Below, in pieces: positions 1-8,079 of a stretch of 64,000 nt of DNA. A model generated the notes under the pieces. It did not search any database, had not been told where the DNA came from, and saw nothing but the letters and a program-made list of their open reading frames with translations. This DNA comes from JANPCX01 sp031431125 (GTDB lineage Bacteria; Pseudomonadota; Gammaproteobacteria; Burkholderiales; Burkholderiaceae_C), in NCBI GenBank assembly GCA_031431125.1, contig JANPCX010000046.1, forward strand, positions 84,710-148,709, given 5' to 3'. Numbering within the stretch: position 1 is the stretch's first letter; each line of letters starts with the position of its first letter. The position numbers and the translations under genes are program-made.

Positions 1-142
1 TTTCATACAGACCTGCGGCAAAAAATGTGGATGGGACCCAATGTAGTGGCCCCAGTCGTCCGAAAATCCGCAAGTGGCTCGGGACCGCGACATATTGCCG
101 AACATGGAAGCATTCGTTTTGCCGGATCTGCCAGCGCTGACC

Positions 143-613
143 TCAATACGGTATCCCGTCCTTGTGAAAAAAATGCCACTTCCCGGCATCGTCTGCTTGG
201 GCCACGATGTCGTCGTCGGGGTAGCTCGCCCTGTCGCCTGGGGTGCGGTCACCCACGACCAAATAGATGCAGTCGTCGGCGCTGCGGTTGACCAGGTGAT
301 GGGCGTTTCCGGTGCCGGCTTTGAAGCCTGCGCACATGCCGGGCTGCAGCATGGTTTCGCCTTCGTTGGTGATCAGGGTGGGCTGGCCTACCAGCACGTA
401 GACAAACTCATCTTGCAAGCGGTGGGCATGCCGCAGTGCTGACACGCCGCCGGGTGCCAGCGTGACGCGGTTGATGCCGAAGTTGTGCAGGCCGAACAGG
501 TCACCCAGAGCCTGCACCGTTCGGCCCGCCATGCGCGTTGCGAAAGGCTCTGGGTAGATGGTGGGTTTGTTTCTGGCGGGGGCCAGCTCGGCCTGAATGG
601 CGATGGTGGTCAT
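143..613 (-). CDS. Stand-alone cupin-domain protein
   Basis: A 156-aa single-domain cupin. The first cupin motif is visible at residues about 55-76 (GGVSALRHAHRLQDEF..G): His62, His64 and Glu69 are the expected metal ligands. The second motif around residues 91-109 keeps the PxG-like turn, a His (105) and the Asn (109). Stand-alone cupins of this size bind small acids or sugars, but the substrate cannot be read here. It is the last gene of a leftward group: an MFS permease, a 50-aa membrane peptide ending 33 bp upstream, then this gene. The arrangement suggests a small uptake and conversion unit for one compound, controlled by the LysR gene divergent from the permease. That functional link is inference. 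Confidence 0.8.
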   Translation of the reverse strand: MTTIAIQAELAPARNKPTIYPEPFATRMAGRTVQALGDLFGLHNFGINRVTLAPGGVSALRHAHRLQDEFVYVLVGQPTLITNEGETMLQPGMCAGFKAGTGNAHHLVNRSADDCIYLVVGDRTPGDRASYPDDDIVAQADDAGKWHFFHKDGIPY

Positions 614-646
614 GGTTGGGGGGATGGTTGAGTTGCTGTATCGACA

Positions 647-799
647 TCATGCACAGAACGACACCAGTTGCAGCCACGACAGCACGTTGTTCGCGGTGAG
701 CCAGGCTTGGAACACTGCCAGACAAACCACCGCCAGCAGCAGGCGATTGAGCCACTTGATACAACGTGACATCCAACGAGCGGCGCGCAACGACCTCAT
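647..799 (-). CDS. 50-aa single-pass membrane peptide, overlapping the MFS stop codon
   Basis: A 50-codon ORF whose ATG overlaps the TGA of the MFS permease (ATGA arrangement at 796-799), as in translationally coupled genes. The product has a basic N-terminus (MRSLRAARWMSRCIKW) followed by one hydrophobic segment of about 20 residues (LNRLLLAVVCLAVFQAWL) and a short polar/hydrophobic tail ending SFCA. The positive-inside rule predicts a cytoplasmic N-terminus. It fills the otherwise empty 180 bp between permease and cupin. I do not recognise a family. It could be a small accessory or stability factor for the permease. The exact overlap and hydrophobicity argue for a real gene; without homologues it remains a prediction. 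Confidence 0.5.
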   Translation of the reverse strand: MRSLRAARWMSRCIKWLNRLLLAVVCLAVFQAWLTANNVLSWLQLVSFCA

Positions 800-2037
800 G
801 GTACGGCCACGGCCGTGCGCGGCCGGACTAACTCGCGGTCATCGATGGGCCAGTGCAGAGCCGCCGCGACGACGCCAAGCACCATGGCAATGATCCAGAT
901 GGTGTCGTAGGACTGGGTGGCCTCAAAAAGGCGGCTGCCCATCCACACACCGAGAAAGCCGCCGAGCTGGTGGCCAAAAAATACAAAACCGAAGAGGGTG
1001 GTGATGTAACGCACACCAAACACCTGCGATACCAAACCGTTGGTCAAAGGGGCCGTTCCTAGCCACACGAAGCCCATGACGGCGGCGAAGAGATAAAGGC
1101 TCATCGACGTCAAAGGCAGCAGTACAAACAGTGCCATGGCCGCTGTTCGCACCAGGTAAATGCCGGCCAGCAGGTGCTTCTTGCGGTGGGTGGCACCGAG
1201 CATGCCGAAGTAGTAGGTGCCGAACACGTTGGTCAGTGCAATGATGGCCAGGGCTGCGACCGCGTCGCTCGGTCGCATGCCTTTGTCGAGCAGATAAGAC
1301 GGCAAGTGGGTGGCCACGAAAGCCAACTGGAAGCCGCAGGCGAGAAAGCCCAGATTCAGCAACCAGAAGCCCGGGTGCTTGAAGGCTTCACGAATCGCTG
1401 CTGACATGGGCATGTCGGATGTGCTCGCGGTCAGGGCCTGGACAGGGTTGCGCAGCGGAATGGCCAAGGGAATGACCACGACCATGAGGGCGGCGAGCAG
1501 CAACAAGGCACCGCTCCATCCCCAAGTGCTGAGCAATTCTTGCGCGGCTGGCACCATGGTGAACTGGGCGAAACCGCCAATCGCGCCGGCCAGGCCCAGG
1601 GCCCAGCTGCGTTTCTCCGGGGTGACCAGTTTGCTCAAAGCGCCGTAGATGGCGCCAAACGACGTGCCGGACAGCCCGGTGCCGATGCAAATCCCCGCGC
1701 CCCAAATGAAGCCAGTCGGCGTGTGGGTATGCACCATGAAAAACAGACCCAAGGCGTAGAACACCAAACCGCCAACGATCACTTTGACTGAACCGAAACG
1801 GTCTGCCAGCATGCCGGCGAAGGGCTGGGTGATGCCCCAGGTGAGGTTCTTGATGGCCATGGCCATCCCAAACGTTTCGCGCGACCAACCGCGGTCCATC
1901 GTGACCGGCAGCAGGAACAGGCCTTGGACGTGGCGCACGCCCAAGGCCAGTCCCATGATGATGCCGCCGACGACAACAAGCACCCCTGCCTCTTGCCACC
2001 AGGCGGGCGTGGTGTTGTTGATGGACGCGTTCTTCAT
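796..2037 (-). CDS. Major facilitator superfamily permease
   Basis: A 413-aa integral membrane transporter with about twelve hydrophobic segments. The loop after segment two carries the MFS signature in the form GMLADRFGSVKV, and the second half has the matching symmetrical arrangement. N-terminal features such as RGWSRETFGMAMAIKN resemble permeases of the oxalate/formate-antiporter-like and monocarboxylate groups, but the substrate is not readable. I chose the start at 2037 (MKNASINNTT), preceded by GGA 8 nt upstream, rather than 2118; this leaves about 108 bp for a shared promoter with the divergent LysR gene. It is followed by the coupled 50-aa peptide and the cupin. The LysR neighbour is its likely regulator. 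Confidence 0.85.
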   Translation of the reverse strand: MKNASINNTTPAWWQEAGVLVVVGGIIMGLALGVRHVQGLFLLPVTMDRGWSRETFGMAMAIKNLTWGITQPFAGMLADRFGSVKVIVGGLVFYALGLFFMVHTHTPTGFIWGAGICIGTGLSGTSFGAIYGALSKLVTPEKRSWALGLAGAIGGFAQFTMVPAAQELLSTWGWSGALLLLAALMVVVIPLAIPLRNPVQALTASTSDMPMSAAIREAFKHPGFWLLNLGFLACGFQLAFVATHLPSYLLDKGMRPSDAVAALAIIALTNVFGTYYFGMLGATHRKKHLLAGIYLVRTAAMALFVLLPLTSMSLYLFAAVMGFVWLGTAPLTNGLVSQVFGVRYITTLFGFVFFGHQLGGFLGVWMGSRLFEATQSYDTIWIIAMVLGVVAAALHWPIDDRELVRPRTAVAVP

Positions 2038-2145
2038 GGTGATTCCAGACCGGGACATTGCCCTTGCGGTTTTGACAAGCCGATTACATGACGTCGCGGT
2101 CTGTGTTTCAATCGACATTTCGGACTCATCACATACCTAACCCGA

Positions 2146-3069
2146 ATGCCAACATCCTTGCTGCGTTTGCCATCGCTGGATCTGATTCGAGGCTTTGTTG
2201 CAGTCGGGCGGCGCATGAGCATCACCCTCGCGTCACAAGACCTGTGTTTGACGCAGTCGGCGGTGAGCAGGCAAGTCCATGCTTTGGAAGCACATCTGGG
2301 TGTCAAGCTGCTGGTGCGTGGTCACCGCGCCATCACCTTCACCGCCGAGGGGGAACGTTTGTTTCGCAGCGCTGACGGCGCAGTGCAGCAGCTGCAAGAT
2401 GTGCTGGGCGAAATCCAGGCCTCCCCCGCAACGAAACCCGTGACGCTCAGTGCCAGCATTGGGGTGGCCGGACTGTGGTTGCTGCCACGCTTGAGTCGTT
2501 TGCAAAAGCTGCATCCTGGTATCGACTTGCGCATCTCAGCGAATAACCGGGTGGCCGACTTGCGCCATGAAGACATCGACTTGGCCATTCGTTACACCAC
2601 ACCCCTGCTCGCGCCGCCTGGGTCCACCCGACTCTTTGGCCACGCCGTTGCGCCGGTGGCCCATCCGTCCTTGGGCTTGAAGGCATTGCGCTCCGCTCAG
2701 GTTCTTTCCAAGTTCTCTCTGCTGGAGTTTGACGACCCCAACTACCCCTGGCTGCATTGGGATGATTGGCTTGGCGCCATGGGTTGGGTTGATGCCAAAC
2801 CGCTGGGTGTTTTGCATTTCAACCAGTACGACCAGGTGATTCAAGCTGCACTCGATGGCCAAGGTGTCGCTCTGGGTCGATTGGAGTTGATTCAGCCGCT
2901 GCTGGACAGCGGGCGTTTGCTCAGGCTCGCGCCGCCGAGGCACCGGGCCGAGTCAAACCATGCCTACTGGTTGATACGGGCCACGGACCGGCCTCGGGAC
3001 GACGTGCGCCGGGTGGCGCAGTGGATAGAGGCTGAGGCCTTGTCGGGAGGTGATGTGGCGATGCCTTGA
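2146..3069 (+). CDS. LysR-family transcriptional regulator (GcvA-like)
   Basis: A 307-aa LysR regulator. The N-terminal winged helix-turn-helix spans residues about 10-68 (LDLIRGFVAVGRRMSITLAS..., LTQSAVSRQVHALE), followed by an effector-binding domain of two alpha/beta lobes to residue about 295. The wording of the HTH resembles the GcvA branch. It is divergent from the MFS permease, and LysR proteins commonly regulate the divergent gene, so the permease-peptide-cupin group is the likely target. I could not single out a convincing T-N11-A operator in the intergenic region. The inducer is unknown. Confidence 0.9.
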   Translation: MPTSLLRLPSLDLIRGFVAVGRRMSITLASQDLCLTQSAVSRQVHALEAHLGVKLLVRGHRAITFTAEGERLFRSADGAVQQLQDVLGEIQASPATKPVTLSASIGVAGLWLLPRLSRLQKLHPGIDLRISANNRVADLRHEDIDLAIRYTTPLLAPPGSTRLFGHAVAPVAHPSLGLKALRSAQVLSKFSLLEFDDPNYPWLHWDDWLGAMGWVDAKPLGVLHFNQYDQVIQAALDGQGVALGRLELIQPLLDSGRLLRLAPPRHRAESNHAYWLIRATDRPRDDVRRVAQWIEAEALSGGDVAMP

Positions 3070-3169
3070 CCGAGCGCGCCAGCGTTTTTTTCGATGTATT
3101 TCACATGCTTCATATGAATGTGTGACCGCGCCTTGTGTTCATCGTCGGAGGGGCCCGTTTTTCTCCCGC

Positions 3170-3598
3170 TCAGGGCGCAGTCAGCCAGGCCATGAGCAAG
3201 CGCAGCACCCAGTAGGCTTGAATGACGACCTGAACCGCCATGAAAAGGAAGCGCACCAGCACGGCTTTGTTGCGCGTTGAAACCAGGTGAACGCTGGACT
3301 GCACCACACGCGCGGCGACAACCGTCAGTGCGAGGCTGTCGGTGACGGCCGCTTGGCCGCTCCACAGTGCAACCGCAATCAGCGCCGCGAAGGTGGGCAA
3401 GTTCTCGTAGCAGTTGGCGTGCGCACGGCACAGTCGACCCGAAAATGGCGAGACATCCTCGCCCGAGGGCGAGAACGCGTTGGGCCGGCGCTGACCGCTC
3501 ATCGACACCTGGACACGCAGGGCAGCGATGGCCGTGACCAGTAGCAAGGTCCAGGCGGCGTAGATCAGCAAGGCGGCGAGGCTGGGATTCATGGTCAT
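3170..3598 (-). CDS. MAPEG-family membrane protein
   Basis: A 142-aa membrane protein of the MAPEG family (membrane-associated proteins in eicosanoid and glutathione metabolism). Four hydrophobic segments are visible. The family-typical stretch with a polar loop, RAHANCYENLPTFAALIAV, sits between segments one and two, and RVVQSSVHLVSTRNKAVLVRF comes before the last pair in pieces typical of bacterial homologues. Bacterial MAPEG proteins are of largely unknown function; a few have glutathione transferase or peroxidase activity. I chose the start at 3598 (MTMNPSLAALL) because it begins just before the first membrane segment. No obvious operon partner: the LysR gene converges on it and the next leftward gene upstream is the HD protein. 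Confidence 0.8.
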   Translation of the reverse strand: MTMNPSLAALLIYAAWTLLLVTAIAALRVQVSMSGQRRPNAFSPSGEDVSPFSGRLCRAHANCYENLPTFAALIAVALWSGQAAVTDSLALTVVAARVVQSSVHLVSTRNKAVLVRFLFMAVQVVIQAYWVLRLLMAWLTAP

Positions 3599-3662
3599 GG
3601 TGGGGTCTCGGTGGTTGGGCAATCAAGTCAAGACAAGGTCGAGCGACCTGTTTGGGGCAGGA

Positions 3663-4433
3663 TCAGCCTGGCCCTGAATCGGTTTCATCGAATGGAGCGT
3701 TGTTGACCAACTCCAGAAACCTGAATCGGCGGTTGTACAAAGCGATGCGGCTGCGTGGCGCCTCGGCCGCTGCGGCACGCAAACAGCGACACAGCGCCTG
3801 CTTCATATTCGTTCGAGGGTGCTGCTGCAGCACTTCACGCTGCACGTCTTGAGGAATGCGGCGCAGGCCTTTGCCGACCACGTCCAGGGCTGCGCCAGAT
3901 TGCAGCAGGTGTGCTTCTTGGCCTTGTTCCAAGGTCACCGTCAGGTCGAGGTGCAGACTGATGGCCTCGGCGACCCGCCGGTTTTCTTCTGTGGTGGCGT
4001 GCGCGGCTAAATGACGCTGCGCATAGCGCGCACCCCGTACCGCAAAACAGTGGTCTGTCGGGGTCGCTGCATGGTGGGTCAGACCCACGTCATGCAGCAT
4101 GCAGGCGGCAAAGAGCACCGGACGCTCGGGTGTCAATCCGGCTTGTTGCCCGAGCAATGAACCCCACACGAAGGTGCGCACCGCATGCTCAACCAACCAC
4201 GGGTCCTGGGTGGTTTGTGCCAGTTGCCAGGCGTGTTTTGAAAGACCGTCTTGCGGAACAGTCAGCGCCTGCACATCGCTGGGCCGCAGCAGCACGCCGG
4301 AATCGGTCGCGGACGAGCGGTGGGGTGTTTCGCGGCGCAGGGCCAAACGCGAGGCGATGGCGGACAAGCTGCGTTGCCACTGCGACCACAGGCTGAGTTG
4401 GCCGTGGGTTTGGTCGTAGATGAAGGTCGTCAT
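3663..4433 (-). CDS. HD-domain protein, cyanamide-hydratase-like
   Basis: A 256-aa protein with an HD metal-dependent hydrolase domain in the middle. The first His ligand lies near EHAVRTFVWGSLLG, and the HD pair is in CMLHDVGLTHHA (about residues 110-120). The layout resembles the HD group that includes cyanamide hydratases and related proteins of unknown substrate. The domain predicts phosphohydrolase or hydratase chemistry, but no substrate can be assigned. It is divergent from the GlxA-type regulator, sharing an 89-bp intergenic region that contains a 10-bp perfect inverted repeat, so that regulator may control it. No signal peptide, so cytoplasmic. Confidence 0.75.
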   Translation of the reverse strand: MTTFIYDQTHGQLSLWSQWQRSLSAIASRLALRRETPHRSSATDSGVLLRPSDVQALTVPQDGLSKHAWQLAQTTQDPWLVEHAVRTFVWGSLLGQQAGLTPERPVLFAACMLHDVGLTHHAATPTDHCFAVRGARYAQRHLAAHATTEENRRVAEAISLHLDLTVTLEQGQEAHLLQSGAALDVVGKGLRRIPQDVQREVLQQHPRTNMKQALCRCLRAAAAEAPRSRIALYNRRFRFLELVNNAPFDETDSGPG

Positions 4434-4484
4434 GGTGGGGTGGGTGTGTCAGGGCAGTATCTCGACCGCCTTCGGCCCGCACCA

Positions 4485-4522
4485 GTGTCAATAACGACAA
4501 AAAAAAGTCTATTATTGACACG
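4485..4522 (+). promoter_or_regulatory. Inverted-repeat operator with embedded -10 box before the GlxA-type gene
   Basis: A perfect 10-bp inverted repeat, GTGTCAATAA (4485-4494) and TTATTGACAC (4512-4521), with a 17-bp A-rich spacer. A good -10 hexamer, TATTAT (4510-4515), overlaps the right arm and ends 7 nt before the ATG at 4523. There is no Shine-Dalgarno sequence, so the transcript would start at or next to the ATG (leaderless). The symmetry suggests a dimer binding site, plausibly autoregulation by the downstream gene and co-control of the divergent HD gene. Confidence 0.55.
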
Positions 4523-5521
4523 ATGAAGCCTGTACGTATCCACCTTCTTGCCTTGCAAGGGGTGCTCGACGCCAGCTTGGGCATCAGCCTGAGCATTTTT
4601 CAGGCGGCCAACAGCGTGCTGCGGGCGCTTGGGCAGCCGGCCGCTTTTGAGGTGACCGTGACGGCCATGCGTTCAGGCGAATGCGTGACCGGCGCTGGGT
4701 TGTGCTTGCAAATCCCCAAGGCCGTCACCGAATTGGAAACGCCCGATTTGCTGCTGCTGCCTGGCAGCTTCTTGACGACACCCAAAGACATGGACGGCTG
4801 GTTGGCCAGCGCCGAGGTGACGGATGCTTGCTACTACTTGAACCAGTTGGCAGGCGCTCGAAGCGCTGCACCCTGCGCGGTGGCGGCGTCCTGCGCCGCT
4901 ACTTTTGTGTTGGCACAGTCCGGTTTGCTCCAAGGCCGCAATGCCACCACGGTGTGGTGGCTGGCCCGTCATTTTCGAAAACGTTTCCCTGGAGTGAAGT
5001 TGGACATGCAGCGCATGGTGGTGCAAGACGGTGCCATCACCACCGCGGGTGCTGCACTGGCCCAAGGCGATTTGGTCCTGCAACTGATCTCGCAGCATGC
5101 GGGCGCGCAGCTTGCCCACACCTGTGCTAGTTATTTGTTGATGGACGAACGCAGCTCTCAAACTGGCTACGCCATGTTGCAACAACTGGCCTCGCAAGAC
5201 CCACAAATGCGGCAGGCCGAAAGCTGGGTGCGCAAACGCTTGGACCGGCACATCCGCATCACCGACATGGCGCAAGCGCTGCACCTCACACCACGCACCC
5301 TGGCACGTCGTTTTGAATCAGCTTTGGGAATGACGCCGCTGCAGTTCGTGCAACGTTTGCGCACCGACCATGCACTGCACTTGCTGCAGACCACGGTGCA
5401 ATCATTGGAGGCGATTGCGCCTCAGGTAGGTTATTCGGACAGCAATGCACTGCGCCGGCTGATTCGCCGCGAAGCGGGCGCGACACCGGCGCAATTGCGC
5501 AGAGCCTCGGTCACCTCTTAA
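4523..5521 (+). CDS. GlxA-family AraC-type transcriptional regulator
   Basis: A 332-aa two-domain regulator. Residues about 5-185 form a DJ-1/PfpI (class I glutamine amidotransferase-like) domain with the PDLLLLPGS strand-turn and a Cys-containing elbow near PCAVAASCAATFVLA. Residues about 225-328 form the AraC/XylS DNA-binding domain with two helix-turn-helices (RHIRITDMAQALHLTPRTLARRF in two pieces, and VGYSDSNALRRLIRR). Such proteins (GlxA/FtrA group) activate catabolic genes in response to small molecules. Its start is fixed by the inverted repeat and -10 box immediately upstream. The stop codon overlaps the tail of the convergent REC-TPR gene by 4 bp. The divergent HD protein is the obvious candidate target. 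Confidence 0.88.
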   Translation: MKPVRIHLLALQGVLDASLGISLSIFQAANSVLRALGQPAAFEVTVTAMRSGECVTGAGLCLQIPKAVTELETPDLLLLPGSFLTTPKDMDGWLASAEVTDACYYLNQLAGARSAAPCAVAASCAATFVLAQSGLLQGRNATTVWWLARHFRKRFPGVKLDMQRMVVQDGAITTAGAALAQGDLVLQLISQHAGAQLAHTCASYLLMDERSSQTGYAMLQQLASQDPQMRQAESWVRKRLDRHIRITDMAQALHLTPRTLARRFESALGMTPLQFVQRLRTDHALHLLQTTVQSLEAIAPQVGYSDSNALRRLIRREAGATPAQLRRASVTS

Positions 5522-7236
5522 CTGCGCAAATTCAAACCACCGGCCGAGCGACCGCTGGTTTGACCCAAGCTCGCTTGCGCACCTTTGGTGCAGTACTTGA
5601 GCTTCAAGCTGTTGATCATGGCCGAGAGGTTGGTGCAGTCTTCTATCTTGGCGGCGTGGCGGTTGAGCACCAGGCCGGCGAGCTCGATGAGTTTGGCGTT
5701 CAGGGTTTCGGCCCCTTTGACCATCAAGGCCTTCACCGCTGCTTCGGGTGATCCCGTCACGCTGTGGGTCATGGCTTTTTCGGCCATGGTGCTGATCTCG
5801 GTTTGCCCGTCGCGGACGATGGACTCGTAAGGCTCGTAGCCTTGCATGGACTTGGACAGCATTTCGGTGGTTGTCTTGGAAATGCAGAAGCGTAGTGCGA
5901 TGGTGCGGATCCAGTCTTCGCTGTCTTGGAGCTGAATTTCGGTGGTGCGCAGTCGGGAGAGGACGGCCAGCACATTGGTTGCAGCTTCGAAGTCGAATCC
6001 TTCGTCGCGCAGCGTGGCGGCCATGCGTTTGACTATGCTCACGCATTCCCCTACTCGGCGCTCATACAAGGCTTTGAACACTTCGAGGGCTTGCACAAAA
6101 CGTTGAACGCGGGTGTTGTCTGGGTCGCGCGCGCGCACGGCCATCAGGTTGTCAAAGGTGCGTGCGAATGCTTTGGACTCTTTTTTGTCGAAATAAACCA
6201 AGGCCAAGAAGACCAAGGTTTGAGAGTCGAACATTTTGGAGTTGATGCCGATGCGCACGCAGCGCTCCAGCATTTCCAAGGCTTCATCGGTTTGGCCCAT
6301 GTAAAAAGCCAAGAAGCCATTTTTTTGCAAACGGCTGATGCTGTGCGGTGTACTGGCGGTGGCGGTGCGGAAGGTATCCAATGCGCCTTGCAGGTCGCCA
6401 CTTTCAACTTGCACGCGGCCCATCACGTCATAGGCGTCGGCGTAGCCGGGGTCGCTGCTGATGAGGGCGTCCAAGGTGCGTTTGGATTGCGGCAGCTGGC
6501 CGCTCTCAAGCTCCGCACGGGCCACGCCCAACCGAGCCCAGGGCAGGGCATTGGTGGCGGCCACGGCTTCGTAGAGTTGTTTTGCGGCTTGGTGGTTGCC
6601 TAGGCGAATGTAGAGCTCGGCGCCAATGCGCGCTGCATACAGCCAGTACTCGCCGCGGCGGTTGAAGCGGGCTTGGCACTCCTCTGCGGCCACATCAAAG
6701 TCGCCACTTTCAATGGCTTCGAAGATTGTGCGCAGCACGGTTTTGCGGTGGCGGGCTTGCATCAGCCGCCGTTCCAGCGACTGTGAGGTGTGTGGCTTCA
6801 GCAAGTAGCTGTCCAGCGCAGTCTCGGCTGCTTCGGCTACCTTGGCGTAAGACGCTTCCCCGGTGACCATGACGAACACGGTGGAGTAGGGCAGCAACTG
6901 GGAGCGTCGCAAGTCGTCCAGCAGGTCTTGACCTGACATGGGTGAGTTTTCAAAGTGGTAGTCGCACAGCACAATGTCGAAGGTGCGACTCTCAAGAGCC
7001 CTTCGGGCGTCCGCGATGCGGCTGACTTGCATCATATGACCCACCCCCATGTCGCGCAACATGGCGGTCAAAGTGCTGCGCGAGGTGGGGTTGCCGTCAA
7101 TGATGAGGGCGCGGCAGTCCTGGACGTCCGGGTAAATCAGCCGTCCGCCATTGGGCAGGTTGACTGCAGCGGCAGGCTTGGCCGCCTTCGGCTTGGTAAA
7201 GGCGGCGGGCAAGGCGTTGGATGCAGCGCTGGACAT
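5518..7236 (-). CDS. Response regulator receiver domain fused to TPR repeats
   Basis: A 572-aa cytoplasmic protein. A CheY-like receiver occupies about residues 40-165: ALIIDGNPTSRS has one acidic residue where two are usual, the phospho-acceptor Asp is in IVLCDYHFEN, and the Lys is in SYLLKPH. The rest (about 190-520) is helical with tetratricopeptide-like repeats (ALPWARLGVARAELESGQL, ADAYDVMGRVQVESGDLQGAL, LAFYMGQTDEALEMLERC). No DNA-binding or enzymatic output domain is present, so it likely acts by protein-protein interaction. It is the most distal gene of the exopolysaccharide locus, 96 bp after the methyltransferase, and could tune that pathway or biofilm behaviour. The cognate kinase is not in the window. 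Confidence 0.85.
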   Translation of the reverse strand: MSSAASNALPAAFTKPKAAKPAAAVNLPNGGRLIYPDVQDCRALIIDGNPTSRSTLTAMLRDMGVGHMMQVSRIADARRALESRTFDIVLCDYHFENSPMSGQDLLDDLRRSQLLPYSTVFVMVTGEASYAKVAEAAETALDSYLLKPHTSQSLERRLMQARHRKTVLRTIFEAIESGDFDVAAEECQARFNRRGEYWLYAARIGAELYIRLGNHQAAKQLYEAVAATNALPWARLGVARAELESGQLPQSKRTLDALISSDPGYADAYDVMGRVQVESGDLQGALDTFRTATASTPHSISRLQKNGFLAFYMGQTDEALEMLERCVRIGINSKMFDSQTLVFLALVYFDKKESKAFARTFDNLMAVRARDPDNTRVQRFVQALEVFKALYERRVGECVSIVKRMAATLRDEGFDFEAATNVLAVLSRLRTTEIQLQDSEDWIRTIALRFCISKTTTEMLSKSMQGYEPYESIVRDGQTEISTMAEKAMTHSVTGSPEAAVKALMVKGAETLNAKLIELAGLVLNRHAAKIEDCTNLSAMINSLKLKYCTKGAQASLGQTSGRSAGGLNLRS

Positions 7237-7332
7237 GGTGGGTTCGGATTCCTGAGGGTCTCCCGGTGATATCGACCGCCCACCTCTGACCTTGAGGCGC
7301 TGGCCGCCTGAAATGCTTGGTTCTCAGCGAAT

Positions 7333-8079
7333 TTATTTCGACGCCACCACCGAAAAATACGGTTTGAGCGAGGGAAAAGCGCTTGCGACCACCCTGGCGG
7401 GCGCGTTGTTGTAACGGCCGCGGTAAATGACTTTGCCCGGTTTGAAGCCGATATTGGATAAAAACCCAGTGACTTCTTTGCTGGTGTATTCCCGCACATG
7501 GCCCATGAAACCTTGTTCATGGATGGATTTGTACTGGGCGTACAAACCTTCGCCGACCACGGACCAGGCCTCGGATTTGACGTGGAAGTTGATGATGCCT
7601 TTGAGTGACTTCAAATTGGGCGTGGACAGCCACAGCTTGCCGCCCGGTTTGAGCACGCGGTGAATCTCTTCCATGGTGAAGATGAGGTCGATGCGCAGGT
7701 GCTCGAACACCTCGTTGAGCAAGATGATGTCGAAGCTGTTGTCGGGGAAGGGCAGTTTGTCTTTTTCAATGTCGCAGCCCACCACCTGCAGGCCCAGCTC
7801 GCTGGACAGCTTGGATGAGATGTCGGTCGGTTTGTCCACCGTGGTGATCTGAAACCCTCTGTGCTTGAGTGCCAGCGTCAAAAAAAAGGGGTAACCACCA
7901 ATCTCCAAGGTTTTGGAATTGCTGGAGTGGCTGCGGCACAGCCATTCGTAGTCCAAAGCCAGGCGGTTCAAGTGATAGAACTGGTACTTTTCAAGTCCCT
8001 CAGAGGGCTGTTTGTTCAGCACCTCTTGGCTGGCTGCCTTCAATGCGGCCACGCTGTCTGAGCTGGGATTGGCGTTCAT
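7333..8079 (-). CDS. SAM-dependent class I methyltransferase in the eps locus
   Basis: A 248-aa Rossmann-fold methyltransferase. Motif I is present in the divergent form TLEIGGYPFFLTLA (about residues 57-70). The acidic motif II is TTVDKP, and the post-motif region is FPDNSFDIILLNEVFEHLR followed by EEIHRVLKPGGKLWLSTPN, typical of the Methyltransf_11/23 group. The start codon overlaps the TGA of the upstream glycosyltransferase (ATGA at 8076-8079). Within a polysaccharide locus the likely target is a sugar hydroxyl or the chain end, but this is inference from context. Confidence 0.85.
   Translation of the reverse strand: MNANPSSDSVAALKAASQEVLNKQPSEGLEKYQFYHLNRLALDYEWLCRSHSSNSKTLEIGGYPFFLTLALKHRGFQITTVDKPTDISSKLSSELGLQVVGCDIEKDKLPFPDNSFDIILLNEVFEHLRIDLIFTMEEIHRVLKPGGKLWLSTPNLKSLKGIINFHVKSEAWSVVGEGLYAQYKSIHEQGFMGHVREYTSKEVTGFLSNIGFKPGKVIYRGRYNNAPARVVASAFPSLKPYFSVVASK

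Noticed and set aside
1..105. Short minus-strand open frame running off the left edge (about 35 codons from an ATG at 105)
   Set aside because: No recognisable family, no ribosome binding site, and too short to distinguish from chance; might be a true gene start cut by the window edge.
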